Source: Leptoclinus maculatus (Eukaryota > Chordata > Actinopteri > Perciformes > Stichaeidae). From it: a stretch of 64,000 bases of DNA. Every line of letters begins with the position of its first letter. Position 1 is the first letter of the stretch. The translations under genes were made by a program, and so were the position numbers. Shown one piece after another: positions 21,779-32,708 of this stretch. The stretch covers positions 373,501-437,500 of the forward strand of contig JAVDOI010000040.1 of the NCBI GenBank assembly GCA_032191485.1, given 5' to 3'. Below the pieces are notes generated by a model. It had not been told where the DNA came from, made no database searches, and was given only the letters and a program-made list of their open reading frames with translations.

Positions 21779-22508
21779 TGTTGAGGCAATAATATTAACA
21801 GGAGCCCAGCGCTGGCATGGTTTGTTGACTAGTTACTGCGCATGTGCGCCAAAAATAAGTTCGCTGAATTCAGGTTTCAAAATAAAACATGTATTTAATA
21901 ACAAATGCAATCTGAATTAACTATCGATAGTAAAATGCTCCCGAGAACAGCTTTCACACACACTCCAAACAGGAAGCTTGTTACCTGAAGGACGAAATGT
22001 GATGAAGAGATCGAAAGACCCATTTGAATCTCCTTTCATAGTCCGTAAAATATCTGTCTCAAATACTATTGGCTTAAATCCAGCTGACTCCTCCTAGCCT
22101 CAGTCAGCTGACTCCCTCGTCGTCTCCTATTGGTCTGGTCTGTTGCTCCTCCTGCTTGGGTCCCTCTTGGGTCCTCTGCTCTGATCCTGGTGTCCTCTGT
22201 AAATGCCTGACTTAAAATCCCTGTCTATCCCTATCGACTATTCTTTACAGATTAATACATATATATTCAATAATTGTCTCTTATGGTTCAACACTCCTAT
22301 AGTAAACATACTGTAAACACACTATACACTTGATAAGTATTCTGGTACTTTCAGATACTTTGACAATTTTTACAAGCATAAATGTGGCATACCACATGCT
22401 TCCTATACACATACTGTAAAGATAATACATCTCATAGATAAATATATTGCAACTCTTTAACCCATGGTAACATTCTTATTATTGTGCTTAATACTGAAAT
22501 CCTCCACA
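21779..22508 (-). mobile_element. Solo ERV LTR inside an exon
   Basis: 730 bp, minus strand TGTGGAGG...TGCCTCAACA, flanked by a perfect 4-bp duplication CCAG (21775-21778 and 22509-22512). The coding frame of the host exon is continuous across the junction when the LTR and one CCAG are disregarded, so the insertion is the cause of the break. It belongs to the same family as the LTR at 16590. Confidence 0.9.
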
Positions 22509-23643
22509 CCAGCACTGCACCAGCTACAGCAGACTTGAACACGGCGTACTTACAGTGAGACTCTGTCCGTATGGCTGCGTCAAACCGGTGGATCCAGTGG
22601 AAGATGTCCATGCGCACAACCATCCCATTGTCCACCCAAGGCTGGAACAAAGTCTCCACTGCTGTTGGGCCCTGAGACCGGCAACACCCACGGTCCACAT
22701 AGAGGATCTCAGGGACAGGTTGATTGGCAAGCCGGAACCTCTCCATGACTCCACGGCACATCAGTTTCAGCTTCTGAGTTGACTCCTCACAGGTCAGCAC
22801 AAATGAAACTATTTGTGAGTGCTCATTCCCGATGCTGGTGAACCACTCAGCTGAACCTCGACCTTCCCCAGACAGCTTCTTCACCACCTGATAAATATGT
22901 TGAGTTAGCATAATGTGATTAACTCTGTTAGATTCTATTGATATTGTGATTTTTCTGAATCATTTTACATCATACAGTACGGCGTTATGGCATGTGTTTT
23001 GATTTACATACTTTCTTGGTGGAATCCATTTTCAGCGCGGTGCCAAAAGTGGAGAGGATCTGGCTCCGGTAGTCCTGCACATTGTTGGCCTCCGCCAGCA
23101 GGAAGGCGTGGCGCAAGAGCCGCGCAGAGGGAAGCTCTCTTGGAGGAGGTGGAGCCTGGAATGAGTGTCCTAATGCGGAGACGATCCCTCCCGGTTCCAC
23201 TATAGTCATGAGGAGTGTGGTGTACAGGTCCTTGCGTTGAAGGTACTCCTCAACGTGATTTTCCTTTATCTGCCTCCACACCTTGACCATAGTGTTCCCT
23301 TCGGTCCGGTCCCTCAGGAGGCGCACAACACTCCTATCCACACCACGCCTGTGAGTAGATTCACAATCAATATGGTGAGGTTGATAGAATACTTTAGAGT
23401 TAGTCTGTTACATGCACATGATGTTCAGCATGCTCACCTGCTGGTGAGGATGGCAGGGAACTGAGCTTGATGAGCCTCGCTAAGTTGTGTTAAAATAGCG
23501 GAATCCCTCGCAAGCCACCGGCCCACTGTTCCACCTTCTCCACTCCTGGCTGCCTTTGTGCAGGCTCCACAGCACAGGACCTCAGTGATCACTGTGTACC
23601 AGCTGGACACATCACAGATGTGACGTACCTAAAGTACATATTA

Positions 23644-23649
23644 TATTAT

Positions 23650-23681
<32 letters not shown>
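23644..23681. repeat. TA microsatellite
   Basis: Run of about 14 TA dinucleotides in an intron of the pseudogene. Confidence 0.9.
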
Positions 23682-23683
<2 letters not shown>

Positions 23684-24329
23684 CAAATCAATTAAGCGCC
23701 AATAGCAGCATTTTACTTTCTCTTTTTTCACATTAACCTACACAGTAATAATGAAATGTAATGACACAAGTGAAGTGAGTTATACCCGGGTGTGGTAGCC
23801 AGACTTGAGAGGTGCACATTCCGTCCTTGACCCACACAGTCATCCCCTCGAGGACACTTCAGGGAGTATCTCCAAACTCCAACAGGGCGCCACACAAAGA
23901 CGAGGCCCCGAAAAAAGAGCTGTGGAGTTGGCAGAGCACCCTTGGCGTAGCCAGGAGGTTCTGGTGGATAAAACCACATACGGTCTGATTTTATCACCCG
24001 TCGCCTCTTTAACTGACCAGTGATGTTCTTGAAGATTTGAACGGGGGTGAACAGGCCTCGTTCTGCGTCCTCTTTCAGCCAGGAAATGTCTGCAGATGGG
24101 ACGCCATTGGGGTCTTCCCACGAACGCGCCCAACCCTCCAGCTCCACCTGCAACACACATACAAAACTTTTGGTTATTATTGTGTACAAAATATTGTTAA
24201 AACATGAAACCAATTTAAAAAACATTTAAAACTTTACATTGTTTGCATATAATGTGAATATCACTTACAGGAGAGTCATTTCGATCAGGACCCCTGGTTG
24301 TGGACGGGGTATCTGTGGGCTGGCTCGTT

Positions 24330-24475
24330 GTCTCTGGCTGTTTCGGCCGGACGGTGGTCTCTGGCTGTTTCGGCCGGACGGTGGTCTCTGGCTGTTTCGG
24401 CCGGGCGGTGGTCTCTGGCTGTTTCGGCCGGACGGTGGTCTCTGGCTGTTTCGGCCGGACAAAGGTCTCTGGCTG
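24330..24475. repeat. 27-bp minisatellite coding RPKQPETTV repeats
   Basis: Five to six tandem 27-bp copies (plus strand TCTGGCTGTTTCGGCCGGAC core) in exon 4 of the DUF6729-like pseudogene, keeping the reading frame. Confidence 0.9.
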
Positions 24476-24589
24476 ATTCCGCTGCTTGGTCCTGTCTGTG
24501 GGCCGGGAGCCCTGGGACTGGCTGCTAGTCTTGGGACGTGCAGACTCTTGGGACTTGAGCAAGTCTAAGAATTTACCAAACAAAGTAGT

Positions 24590-24617
24590 GTTGTATTGTA
24601 TTGTATTGTATTGTATT
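24590..24617. repeat. TTGTA pentanucleotide microsatellite
   Basis: Five consecutive TTGTA units in an intron. Confidence 0.85.
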
Positions 24618-25777
24618 TTCTATTAAATGTTCTGATGTCTATTAATTGTGTATCTCACTGACCTTCCACAGTCTGGCTTGCAGCAACCAGCTCAGCATCA
24701 TCACCTGACCATGATGAGGGATCACACCTGGTGCTAGCCTGCTGGACAACAAATGTAAAGTTACTATCTACATTTTATGACGTACTAGTTTTTAATTACC
24801 AAAAGCCAAGAAACACATTTTGCAGAGGTGCATAAAATATCAGTCATTTGAACAATTTTCCTTTACTATGCTATTCTGCTCTTCATAACATATGAATAAT
24901 CAAAACAACACTCACTTGCTACTTCTCCTTGATGTACTTTCTGAACCTCTTCATCTGTACACTTGTGATGTGGGTCACCGGTGTGTTCAGCCACCTCCTC
25001 ACAGAACTGGAGGCCTTCTGTATGAGCTCCCTCTGCTCAGCACTGAACTGCTCTGGCCTGTCCTTTTGGGTGAGGTGCTGGCTGTAGAGCTCCCACATCT
25101 CCAGAAAGGTGTGGTGCTCAAACCCTCTCTGGCCGTAGATACACCTGTCGATGTTGGCCTCAAGGAGACTGGAGACTTGTGGGAAGCTCTCTGCATATTC
25201 AGTGAGGTAGTCCTTCACCCACTGGTTCCCCACCTTCCCCTTTCTCTGTGGGTTTGTTACCTCCGCTCTGTGCTTGTCAAGCATGCTGGAATCATACACA
25301 TCAACTTAGTATTCATATCATTAATATCACTGCACTGGAGATAATGAGTAAAGAAACTCTGCAAAGATGAATAATAAACACTGATGATAGTTTTTGTGCA
25401 AACAGATATACATTGTATTTAACCTGCATAGCCTACAGTGGTATTGATATAATAATGATATTATAACATGCTTACTACTTCATGTAGCCCACATCGTTCA
25501 CCACAAGCCAGTGGAATGGAGCGTTTTCATACTGGCCAAATGGAACCACCAGCTTTCCCAGACACAGCTGACGCGATGGTGCGGGTACACCCTCTGCTCG
25601 AAGGAGCTTCTCTGCGTGGGCCAGAGAAGAGGTCTCGTACAGCAGCTCCTGTGGAGGTTTGGGGAAGACCGTTCTCTTCTCCCTGTAGTCACGGGCCTCT
25701 TTGGTCGCTGTCACTACGGCCTGCTGACGATATCCAGGGGCATCTGGGTTAATGATGCGGATTACGGGGGTCGCCAT

Positions 25778-26882
25778 CTTCAAATGTAGCTGAAATAATC
25801 TTGTAGAGTAACAACAACAAAATATTATTATTATAATATTAGATATTGTTATATTATATACCCGTCATAACCACAGCAATGGAGACAAAAAACACGCAGA
25901 CAGAAGTCATTGTAGTTCTTAAATTCTCTTGTCTTTGATAATATAGATGGATAATAAACACATGAGCAAGCGGGTGTTCATGACAGCACGTACATTATTA
26001 AAAGAACGAATTTAAACCCTCAAAACTACTGTCTCCGTAACCTCTGCAACACTGGCTAATAGTTGGTTATCTATTGATTAATGAGTGACTGGCTGTTTTC
26101 GGATGCAAAGAAGATTTGGCATTCGTAATAATGATTTAAGAGGTTATATTTAGAGACGCTGGATAACGTTAATGTTATCTTACCGGACCCGGCCCGTACT
26201 GGAGCATCAGGATTTGAACCGTATGCAAGGGTTAACGGGTTAACGCACGATAAAATGCATATTGACAAATCATTTTCAGTAGTGGTAACGTTATAACAAA
26301 TGCGTTGTAATTTATAGAAGTATAGCTGAGAGATGTCTACCGTTAGCCTTAGCTGAACACCTACGTTACCTGACCCGGCCGCACACTCCGAACACTTGCT
26401 GTTGTGTTGTGTTCGGATTTGAAGAGTATTTAAAGGTTAACACAAGATAAAATGGATATTGACAGTAATACAATTTCGAAGAGATGTTATTGAGAGCTGC
26501 TAACCGTGAACTAGCGGCTAAGTCACCTAACCTGTTGAAGGACGTCTTGGCTAGCTAACGTCAGCTAACGCTAGCTAACGTTAACACTATGTCCGATTTT
26601 TTTCCAAACGACCAATAGTCAATTGGGCAGTATAAACAGTGATATTTATAAATAATTATAAAGACAAAAATATTTCAGTCTTACCAGAATTACTGCAAGG
26701 TCACCGCTGTGGGTGGAATCGCAACTCTAACGTGACGTATTCAGGATTTGCAGGTCGACTTGTGATTGGTTGTCTACAGTCAGTTCCTCCGATCCAATTG
26801 GTAGTCCACAGTCAATCTGACCAACCAGGACGCGTAAATGTCTACAGTCACTGTAGACATTGCACGACTGTAGACTCGACCT
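25778..26882. other. Region between the pseudogene 5' end and the right snRNA arm
   Basis: No gene seen. AT-rich with GCTAACGTTA-like motifs near 26550-26585. A perfect palindrome, GTCTACAGT C ACTGTAGAC, sits at about 26840-26858, and related GACTGTAGAC and GTCTACAGTCAG pieces lie nearby. The region ends at the breakpoint in a U1 gene. Confidence 0.5.
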
Positions 26883-26958
26883 CTGCGAATTCCCCAAATG
26901 TGGGAATCTCGACTGCATAATTTCTGGTAGTGGGGGACTGCGTTCGCGCTCTCCCCTG
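26883..26958 (+). pseudogene. U1 snRNA fragment, nt 89-164 (unit 1)
   Basis: Keeps the Sm site and 3' stem-loop but lacks the 5' half and promoter. Marks the left edge of the plus-strand array and faces the 5'-truncated U1 at 6486-6624 of the opposite arm. Confidence 0.93.
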
Positions 26959-27172
26959 ATTGTCATGTTGAAAAAAATATCAAGCGGTTTGTACTTTTGA
27001 TAGGAGGGGAGGAAATAGTACTATGGAGAATATTGCCCTCTTTAAGATGTGGGCAGGAGTATGGGAATGGGTGTGGCTTCAGATTTGGAACAGGGCACGT
27101 CAATTTAGGCTTACCATGAGCGTTTTGACTGGGACAACTAGGGACTTTGGCTGCTCTTGACAAGAGTGCTGT

Positions 27173-27292
27173 ACTTACTTTGGTTTCTCTTCATAACGCA
27201 CAAGTCTTTCGCCTTTTACTAAAGACTTCCGTGGAGAGGAACACCAATGAGTTCAACCTATTTTTAGCAGGCTTTGCCGTTTGGCTGAGCCT
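27173..27292 (+). ncRNA. U5 snRNA, unit 1
   Basis: Intact loop I (GCCTTTTAC) and Sm-type ATTTTTAGC. CGCACA haplotype in the 5' stem. Confidence 0.92.
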
Positions 27293-27468
27293 TGTACACT
27301 TGTGAAAAGAAAAAAAGCTGTCCTTAACTAGACCAAGGTTCTTGACCATGGAGTGCTTGGATGGGTGTGCCAACCTGTAGCCACTGCTATGACCCATTGA
27401 AAGAACTGCACCATGACAAGGGAGAAATGTGTCAGGAGGTTGACACAGGAAGCAAACAGTTGGGGGTC

Positions 27469-27656
27469 ATCGCTTCTCGGCCTTTTGGCTAAGATCAAGT
27501 GTAGTATCTGTTCTTATCAGTTTAATATCTGATATGTCCTCTATATGAGGATAACGTATTAAGCAGATTTTTAGCATCGGGAGATGAAAAAGGGGCTTGC
27601 TCCGTTCACTCCACGCATTGACCCGGTATTGCAGCATTGCCGGGAACGGTGCACTC
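27469..27656 (+). ncRNA. U2 snRNA, unit 1
   Basis: 188 nt, starts ATCGCTTCTCGG; branch-site recognition GTGTAGTATC and Sm region GCAGATTTTTAGC intact. The 3' end is placed by homology. Confidence 0.94.
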
Positions 27657-27761
27657 CTCAAATGCCTTGTGGACAACCAAACACCAATCCAAATGGATCA
27701 GTCTGTTGATTAACTTCACACTGTAATGAATTACGAGAGTCTCGCTGTCTATCTTAGAGGC

Positions 27762-28020
27762 TGTGTGTGTGTGATCTGTGTTCTGTGTGTGTTCTCTGTG
27801 TTGTGTGATCTGTGTTCTGTGTGTGATCTGGGATTTGTGTTCTGTGTTCTGTGTGTGATCTCTGTGTTCTATCTGTGATGTGTGTGATCTCTGTGTTCTG
27901 TGTTCTGTGTGTGATCTCTGTGTTCTATCTGTGATCTCTGTGTTCTATCTGTGATCTCTGTGTTCTGTGTTCTGTGTGTGATCTCTGTGTTGTGTGATCT
28001 GTGTGATCTGTGTTCTGTCT
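27762..28020 (+). repeat. Minisatellite, unit 1 (259 bp)
   Basis: TGTGATCTGTGTTCTGTG-type degenerate repeat between U2 and the next U1 flank; short class. Confidence 0.95.
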
Positions 28021-28248
28021 GACGCCCCTCATGGAACATCGCTGTGCTCCCAGCCTCAAATCACTGTATGCATCAGCCCTGACTGCTTGGCGACATTTCC
28101 AGCTCTGAATGCCAATTTCTGTCCTCCGAGTCAGATTGTGGGTTGAGGTCCTTTTGTAGCCTTTATTTCTTTTGCAGTTTGTCCAGAAAAGTGCAAGCAT
28201 TGCTGTGCAGCAGTGTCTGTTGTATGCTGTGAAGCTGTGTGTTGAGTA

Positions 28249-28256
28249 ATGCAAAT
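28249..28256 (+). promoter_or_regulatory. Octamer element upstream of U1 (unit 2)
   Basis: ATGCAAAT, 315 bp before the U1 start. Present at the matching place in all plus-strand units except unit 3. It lies in a conserved flank (28021-28563) with no other gene. Confidence 0.7.
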
Positions 28257-28504
28257 TGCCCGGGTTCGCCAAGATAAGTGGGTGTGGCCTTCTGGATGTG
28301 CCTAAAGTGATTGTGTGTTCTCACTGATATTTTCCCTTCTTTGTGGGAGAAATGTGTTCCGAAGATTCTTCCATTGTTAGCATGCTTAGGTTTTAGGCTT
28401 TCGTTTGGTTGCTGGGCTGTGTTTGCATTCTCAGAAGCAGAAACAGCTTGTTTGCTGTGTGCTAAATGCTAAAGGACTGCACTCTGGGATTATGCCATCT
28501 GGGA

Positions 28505-28522
28505 ACCGTCATCCGGAGTACT
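28505..28522 (+). promoter_or_regulatory. Proximal sequence element of U1 (unit 2)
   Basis: ACCGTCATCCGGAGTACT begins at -59. Its ACC[A/G]T core and spacing are shared with the U5 and U2 promoters, as expected for SNAPc-binding PSEs. Confidence 0.7.
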
Positions 28523-28563
28523 ATGTCTGGGAATGCCGCCCCTGCCGCTGTCTCTTCCAACTC

Positions 28564-28727
28564 ATACTTACCTGGCAGGGGAGATACCATGATCAAGAAG
28601 GTGGTTCACCCAGGGCGAGGCCCAGCCATTGCACTCCGGTTGTGCTGACCACTGCGAATTCCCCAAATGTGGGAATCTCGACTGCATAATTTCTGGTAGT
28701 GGGGGACTGCGTTCGCGCTCTCCCCTG
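28564..28727 (+). ncRNA. U1 snRNA, unit 2
   Basis: Reference copy for the array. 164 nt: 5' ATACTTACCTG pairs with 5' splice sites; stem-loop 1 loop GATCAAGAAGG; U1A loop ATTGCACTCC; Sm site AATTTCTGG (nt 125-133); 3' stem-loop ending CCCCTG. GTTTGCTGTGTGC-type upstream flank. Confidence 0.97.
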
Positions 28728-28881
28728 ATTGTCATGTTGAAAAAAATATCAAGTGGTTTGTACTTTTGATTGGAGGGGAGGAAATAGTACAATGGAGAAT
28801 ATTGCCCTCTTTAAGATGTGGGCAGGAGTATGGGAATGGGTGTGGCTTCAGATTTGGAACAGGGCACGTCAATTTAGGCTT

Positions 28882-28899
28882 ACCATGAGCGTTTTGACT
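28882..28899 (+). promoter_or_regulatory. Proximal sequence element of U5 (unit 2)
   Basis: ACCATGAGCGTTTTGACT begins at -60 relative to U5. Confidence 0.65.
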
Positions 28900-28941
28900 G
28901 GGACAACTAGGGACTTCGGCTGCTCTTGACAAGAGTGCTGT

Positions 28942-29061
28942 ACTTACTTTGGTTTCTCTTCATAACGCACAAGTCTTTCGCCTTTTACTAAAGACTTCCG
29001 TGGAGAGGAACACCAATGAGTTCAACCTATTTTTATCAGGCTTTGCCGTTTGGCTGAGCCT
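28942..29061 (+). ncRNA. U5 snRNA, unit 2
   Basis: Loop I intact. The Sm-type region reads ATTTTTATC where most copies have ATTTTTAGC, losing the G after the U-run; unit 5 shares this. Confidence 0.9.
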
Positions 29062-29178
29062 TGTACACTTGTGAAAAGAAAAAAAGCTGTCCTTAACTAG
29101 ACCAAGGTTCTTGACCATGGAGTGCTTGGATGGGTGTGCCAACCTGTAGCCACTGCTATGACCCATTGAAAGAACTGC

Positions 29179-29196
29179 ACCATGACAAGGGAGAAA
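29179..29196 (+). promoter_or_regulatory. Proximal sequence element of U2 (unit 2)
   Basis: ACCATGACAAGGGAGAAA begins at -59 relative to U2; core identical to that of U5. Confidence 0.65.
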
Positions 29197-29237
29197 TGTG
29201 TCAGGAGGTTGACACAGGAAGCAAACAGTTGGGGGTC

Positions 29238-29425
29238 ATCGCTTCTCGGCCTTTTGGCTAAGATCAAGTGTAGTATCTGTTCTTATCAGTTTAATATCTG
29301 ATATGTCCTCTATATGAGGATAACGTATTAAGCAGATTTTTAGCATCGGGAGATGAAAAAGGGGCTTGCTCCGTTCACTCCACGCATTGACCCGGTATTG
29401 CAGCATTGCCGGGAACGGTGCACTC
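29238..29425 (+). ncRNA. U2 snRNA, unit 2
   Basis: Array-typical U2 with GCAGATTTTTAGC Sm region. Confidence 0.95.
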
Positions 29426-29534
29426 CTCAAATGCCTTGTGGACAACCAAACACCAATCCAAATGGATCAGTCTGTTGATTAACTTCACACTGTAATGAAT
29501 GACGAGAGTCTCATTCGCTGTCTATCTTAGAGGC

Positions 29535-30104
29535 TGTGTGTGTGTGATCTGTGTTCTGTGTGTGTTCTCTGTGTTGTGTGATCTGTGTTCTGTGTGTGAT
29601 CTGGGATTTGTGTTCTGTGTTCTGTGTGTGATCTCTGTGTTCTATCTGTGATGTGTGTGATCTGTGTTCCGTGTTCCGTGTGTGATCTCTGATATGTGTG
29701 TGATCTCTGTGTTCTGTGTGTGATCTGTGTTCCGTGTGTGATCTCTGTGTTCTATCTGTGATCTGTGTTTGTTCTGTGTGATCTGTGTTCTGTGTGTGAT
29801 CTCTGTGTTCTATCTGTGATCTGTGTGTGATCTCTGTGTTCTGTGTGTGATCTGTGTTCCGTGTGTGATCTCTGTGTTCTGTGTTCTGTGTGTGATCTGT
29901 GTTCTATCTGTGATCTGTGTGTGTTCTGTGTGATCTGTGTGTGATCTCTGTGTTCTGTGTGTGATCTGTGTTCCGTGTGTGATCTCTGTGTTCTGTGTTC
30001 TGTGTGTGATCTGTGTTCTATCTGTGATCTGTGTGTGTTCTGTGTGATCTGTGTTCTGTGTGTGATCTCTGTGTTGTGTGATCTGTGTGATCTGTGTTCT
30101 GTCT
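29535..30104 (+). repeat. Minisatellite, unit 2 (570 bp)
   Basis: Same motif family as unit 1. Contains two tandem copies of a segment of about 100 bp (29850-30040). Confidence 0.95.
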
Positions 30105-30645
30105 GACGCCCCTCATGGAACATCGCTGTGCTCCCAGCCTCAAATCACTGTATGCATTAGCCCTGACTGCTTGGCGACATTTCCAGCTCTGAATGCCAAT
30201 TTCTGTCCTCCGAGTCAGATTGTGGGTTGAGGTCCTTTTGTAGCCTTTATTTCTTTTGCAGTTTGTCCAGAAAAGTGCAAGCATTGCTGTGCAGCAGTGT
30301 CTGTTGTATGGTGTGAAGCTGTGTGTTGAGTAATGGAAATTGCCCGGGTTCGCCAAGATAAGTGGGTGTGGCCTTCTGGATGTGCCTAAAGTGATTGTGT
30401 GTTCTCACTGATATTTTCCCTTCTTTGTGGGAGAAATGTGTTCCGAAGATTCTTCCATTGTTAGCATGCTTAGGTTTTAGGCTTTCGTTTGGTTGCTGGG
30501 CTGTGTTTGCATTCTCAGAAGCAGAAACAGCTTGCCAATGGAAGCTAATGCTAAAGGACTGCACTCTGGGATTATGCCATCTGGGAACCGTCATCCGGAG
30601 TACTATGTCTGGGAATGCCGCACCTGCCGCTGTCTCTTCCAACTC

Positions 30646-30809
30646 ATACTTACCTGGCAGGGGAGATACCATGATCAAGAAGGTGGTTCACCCAGGGCGA
30701 GGCCCAGCCATTGCACTCCGGTTGTGCTGACCACTGCGAATTCCCCAAATGTGGGAATCTCGACTGCATAATTTCTGGTAGTGGGGGACTGCGTTCGCGC
30801 TCTCCCCTG
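30646..30809 (+). ncRNA. U1 snRNA, unit 3
   Basis: Array-typical body with GCCAATGGAAGC-type flank. The upstream octamer is altered to ATGGAAAT (near 30334). Confidence 0.96.
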
Positions 30810-31023
30810 ATTGTCATGTTGAAAAAAATATCAAGCGGTTTGTACTTTTGATAGGAGGGGAGGAAATAGTACTATGGAGAATATTGCCCTCTTTAAGATG
30901 TGGGCAGGAGTATGGGAATGGGTGTGGCTTCAGATTTGGAACAGGGCACGTCAATTTAGGCTTACCATGAGCGTTTTGACTGGGACAACTAGGGACTTCG
31001 GCTGCTCTTGACAAGAGTGCTGT

Positions 31024-31143
31024 ACTTACTTTGGTTTCTCTTCATAACGCACAAGTCTTTCGCCTTTTACTAAAGACTTCCGTGGAGAGGAACACCAATG
31101 ACTTCAACCTATTTTTAGCAGGCTTTGCCGTTTGGCTGAGCCT
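31024..31143 (+). ncRNA. U5 snRNA, unit 3
   Basis: Intact loop I; ATGACTTCAACC instead of ATGAGTTCAACC just before the Sm region, shared with unit 4. Confidence 0.92.
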
Positions 31144-31319
31144 TGTACACGTGTGAAAAGAAAAAAAGCTGTCCTTAACTAGACCAAGGTTCTTGACCAT
31201 GGAGTGCTTGGATGGGTGTGCCAACCTGTAGCCACTGCTATGACCCATTGAAAGAACTGCACCATGACAAGGGAGAAATGTGTCAGGAGGTTGACACAGG
31301 AAGCAAACAGTTGGGGGTC

Positions 31320-31507
31320 ATCGCTTCTCGGCCTTTTGGCTAAGATCAAGTGTAGTATCTGTTCTTATCAGTTTAATATCTGATATGTCCTCTATATGAG
31401 GATAACGTATTAAGCAGATTTTTAGCATCGGGAGATGAAAAAGGGGCTTGCTCCGTTCACTCCACGCATTGACCCGGTATTGCAGCATTGCCGGGAACGG
31501 TGCACTC
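31320..31507 (+). ncRNA. U2 snRNA, unit 3
   Basis: Array-typical U2. A single T is missing just downstream of the gene (CCTGTGG). Confidence 0.95.
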
Positions 31508-31615
31508 CTCAAATGCCTGTGGACAACCAAACACCAATCCAAATGGATCAGTCTGTTGATTAACTTCACACTGTAATGAATGACGAGAGTCTCATTCGCT
31601 GTCTATCTTAGAGGC

Positions 31616-32167
31616 TGTGTGTGTGTGATCTGTGTTCTGTGTGTGTTCTCTGTGTTGTGTGATCTGTGTTCTGTGTGTGATCTGGGATTTGTGTTCTGTG
31701 TTCTGTGTGTGATCTCTGTGTTCTATCTGTGATGTGTGTGATCTGTGTTCCGTGTTCCGTGTGTGATCTCTGTGATCTGTGTGTGATCTCTGTGTTCTGT
31801 GTGTGATCTGTGTTCTATCTGTGATCTGTGTTTGTTCTGTGTGATCTGTGTTCTGTGTGTGATCTCTGTGTTCTATCTGTGATCTGTGTGTGATCTCTGT
31901 GTTCTGTGTGTGATCTGTGTTCCGTGTGTGATCTCTGTGTTCTGTGTTCTGTGTGTGATCTGTGTTCTATCTGTGATCTGTGTGTGTTCTGTGTGATCTG
32001 TGTGTGATCTCTGTGTTCTGTGTGTGATCTGTGTTCCGTGTGTGATCTCTGTGTTCTGTGTTCTGTGTGTGATCTGTGTTCTATCTGTGATCTGTGTGTG
32101 TTCTGTGTGATCTGTGTTCTGTGTGTGATCTCTGTGTTGTGTGATCTGTGTGATCTGTGTTCTGTCT
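31616..32167 (+). repeat. Minisatellite, unit 3 (552 bp)
   Basis: Very close to the block of unit 2, showing that units 2 and 3 share a recent ancestor here although their U1 flanks differ. Confidence 0.95.
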
Positions 32168-32708
32168 GACGCCCCTCATGGAACATCGCTGTGCTCCCAG
32201 CCTCAAATCACTGTATGCATTAGCCCTGACTGCTTGGCGACATTTCCAGCTCTGAATGCCAATTTCTGTCCTCCGAGTCAGATTGTGGGTTGAGGTCCTT
32301 TTGTAGCCTTTATTTCTTTTGCAGTTTGTCCAGAAAAGTGCAAGCATTGCTGTGCAGCAGTGTCTGTTGTATGGTGTGAAGCTGTGTGTTGAGTAATGCA
32401 AATTGCCCGGGTTCGCCAAGATAAGTGGGTGTGGCCTTCTGGATGTGCCTAAAGTGATTGTGTGTTCTCACTGATATTTTCCCTTCTTTGTGGGAGAAAT
32501 GTGTTCCGAAGATTCTTCCATTGTTAGCATGCTTAGGTTTTAGGCTTTCGTTTGGTTGCTGGGCTGTGTTTGCATTCTCAGAAGCAGAAACAGCTTGCCA
32601 ATGGAAGCTAATGCTAAAGGACTGCACTCTGGGATTATGCCATCTGGGAACCGTCATCCGGAGTACTATGTCTGGGAATGACGCACCTGCCGCTGTCTCT
32701 TCCAACTC

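Larger units (their letters stand above)
21244..25777 (-). pseudogene. DUF6729/HMGXB3-like multi-exon gene, disrupted
   Basis: Nine exons follow GT-AG rules: 25777-25476, 25285-24916, 24738-24663, 24564-24269, 24147-23786, 23628-23438, 23348-23012, 22887-21529 (LTR inside), 21430-21244. The product resembles multicopy fish proteins with a cysteine-bearing DUF6729-type region (exons 5-6) followed by a transposase-like region (exons 7-9: DSTKK, LYVDRGCC, MDIFHWIHRFDAAI, CIQDPP); this family assignment is from memory. Exon 4 encodes about six RPKQPETTV-like nonapeptides. Lesions: in-frame TAG at 24919-24921 just before the exon 2 donor, a one-base frameshift near 23810, the LTR at 21779-22508, a phase mismatch into exon 9, and an apparently missing 3' end. 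Function unknown. Confidence 0.75.
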
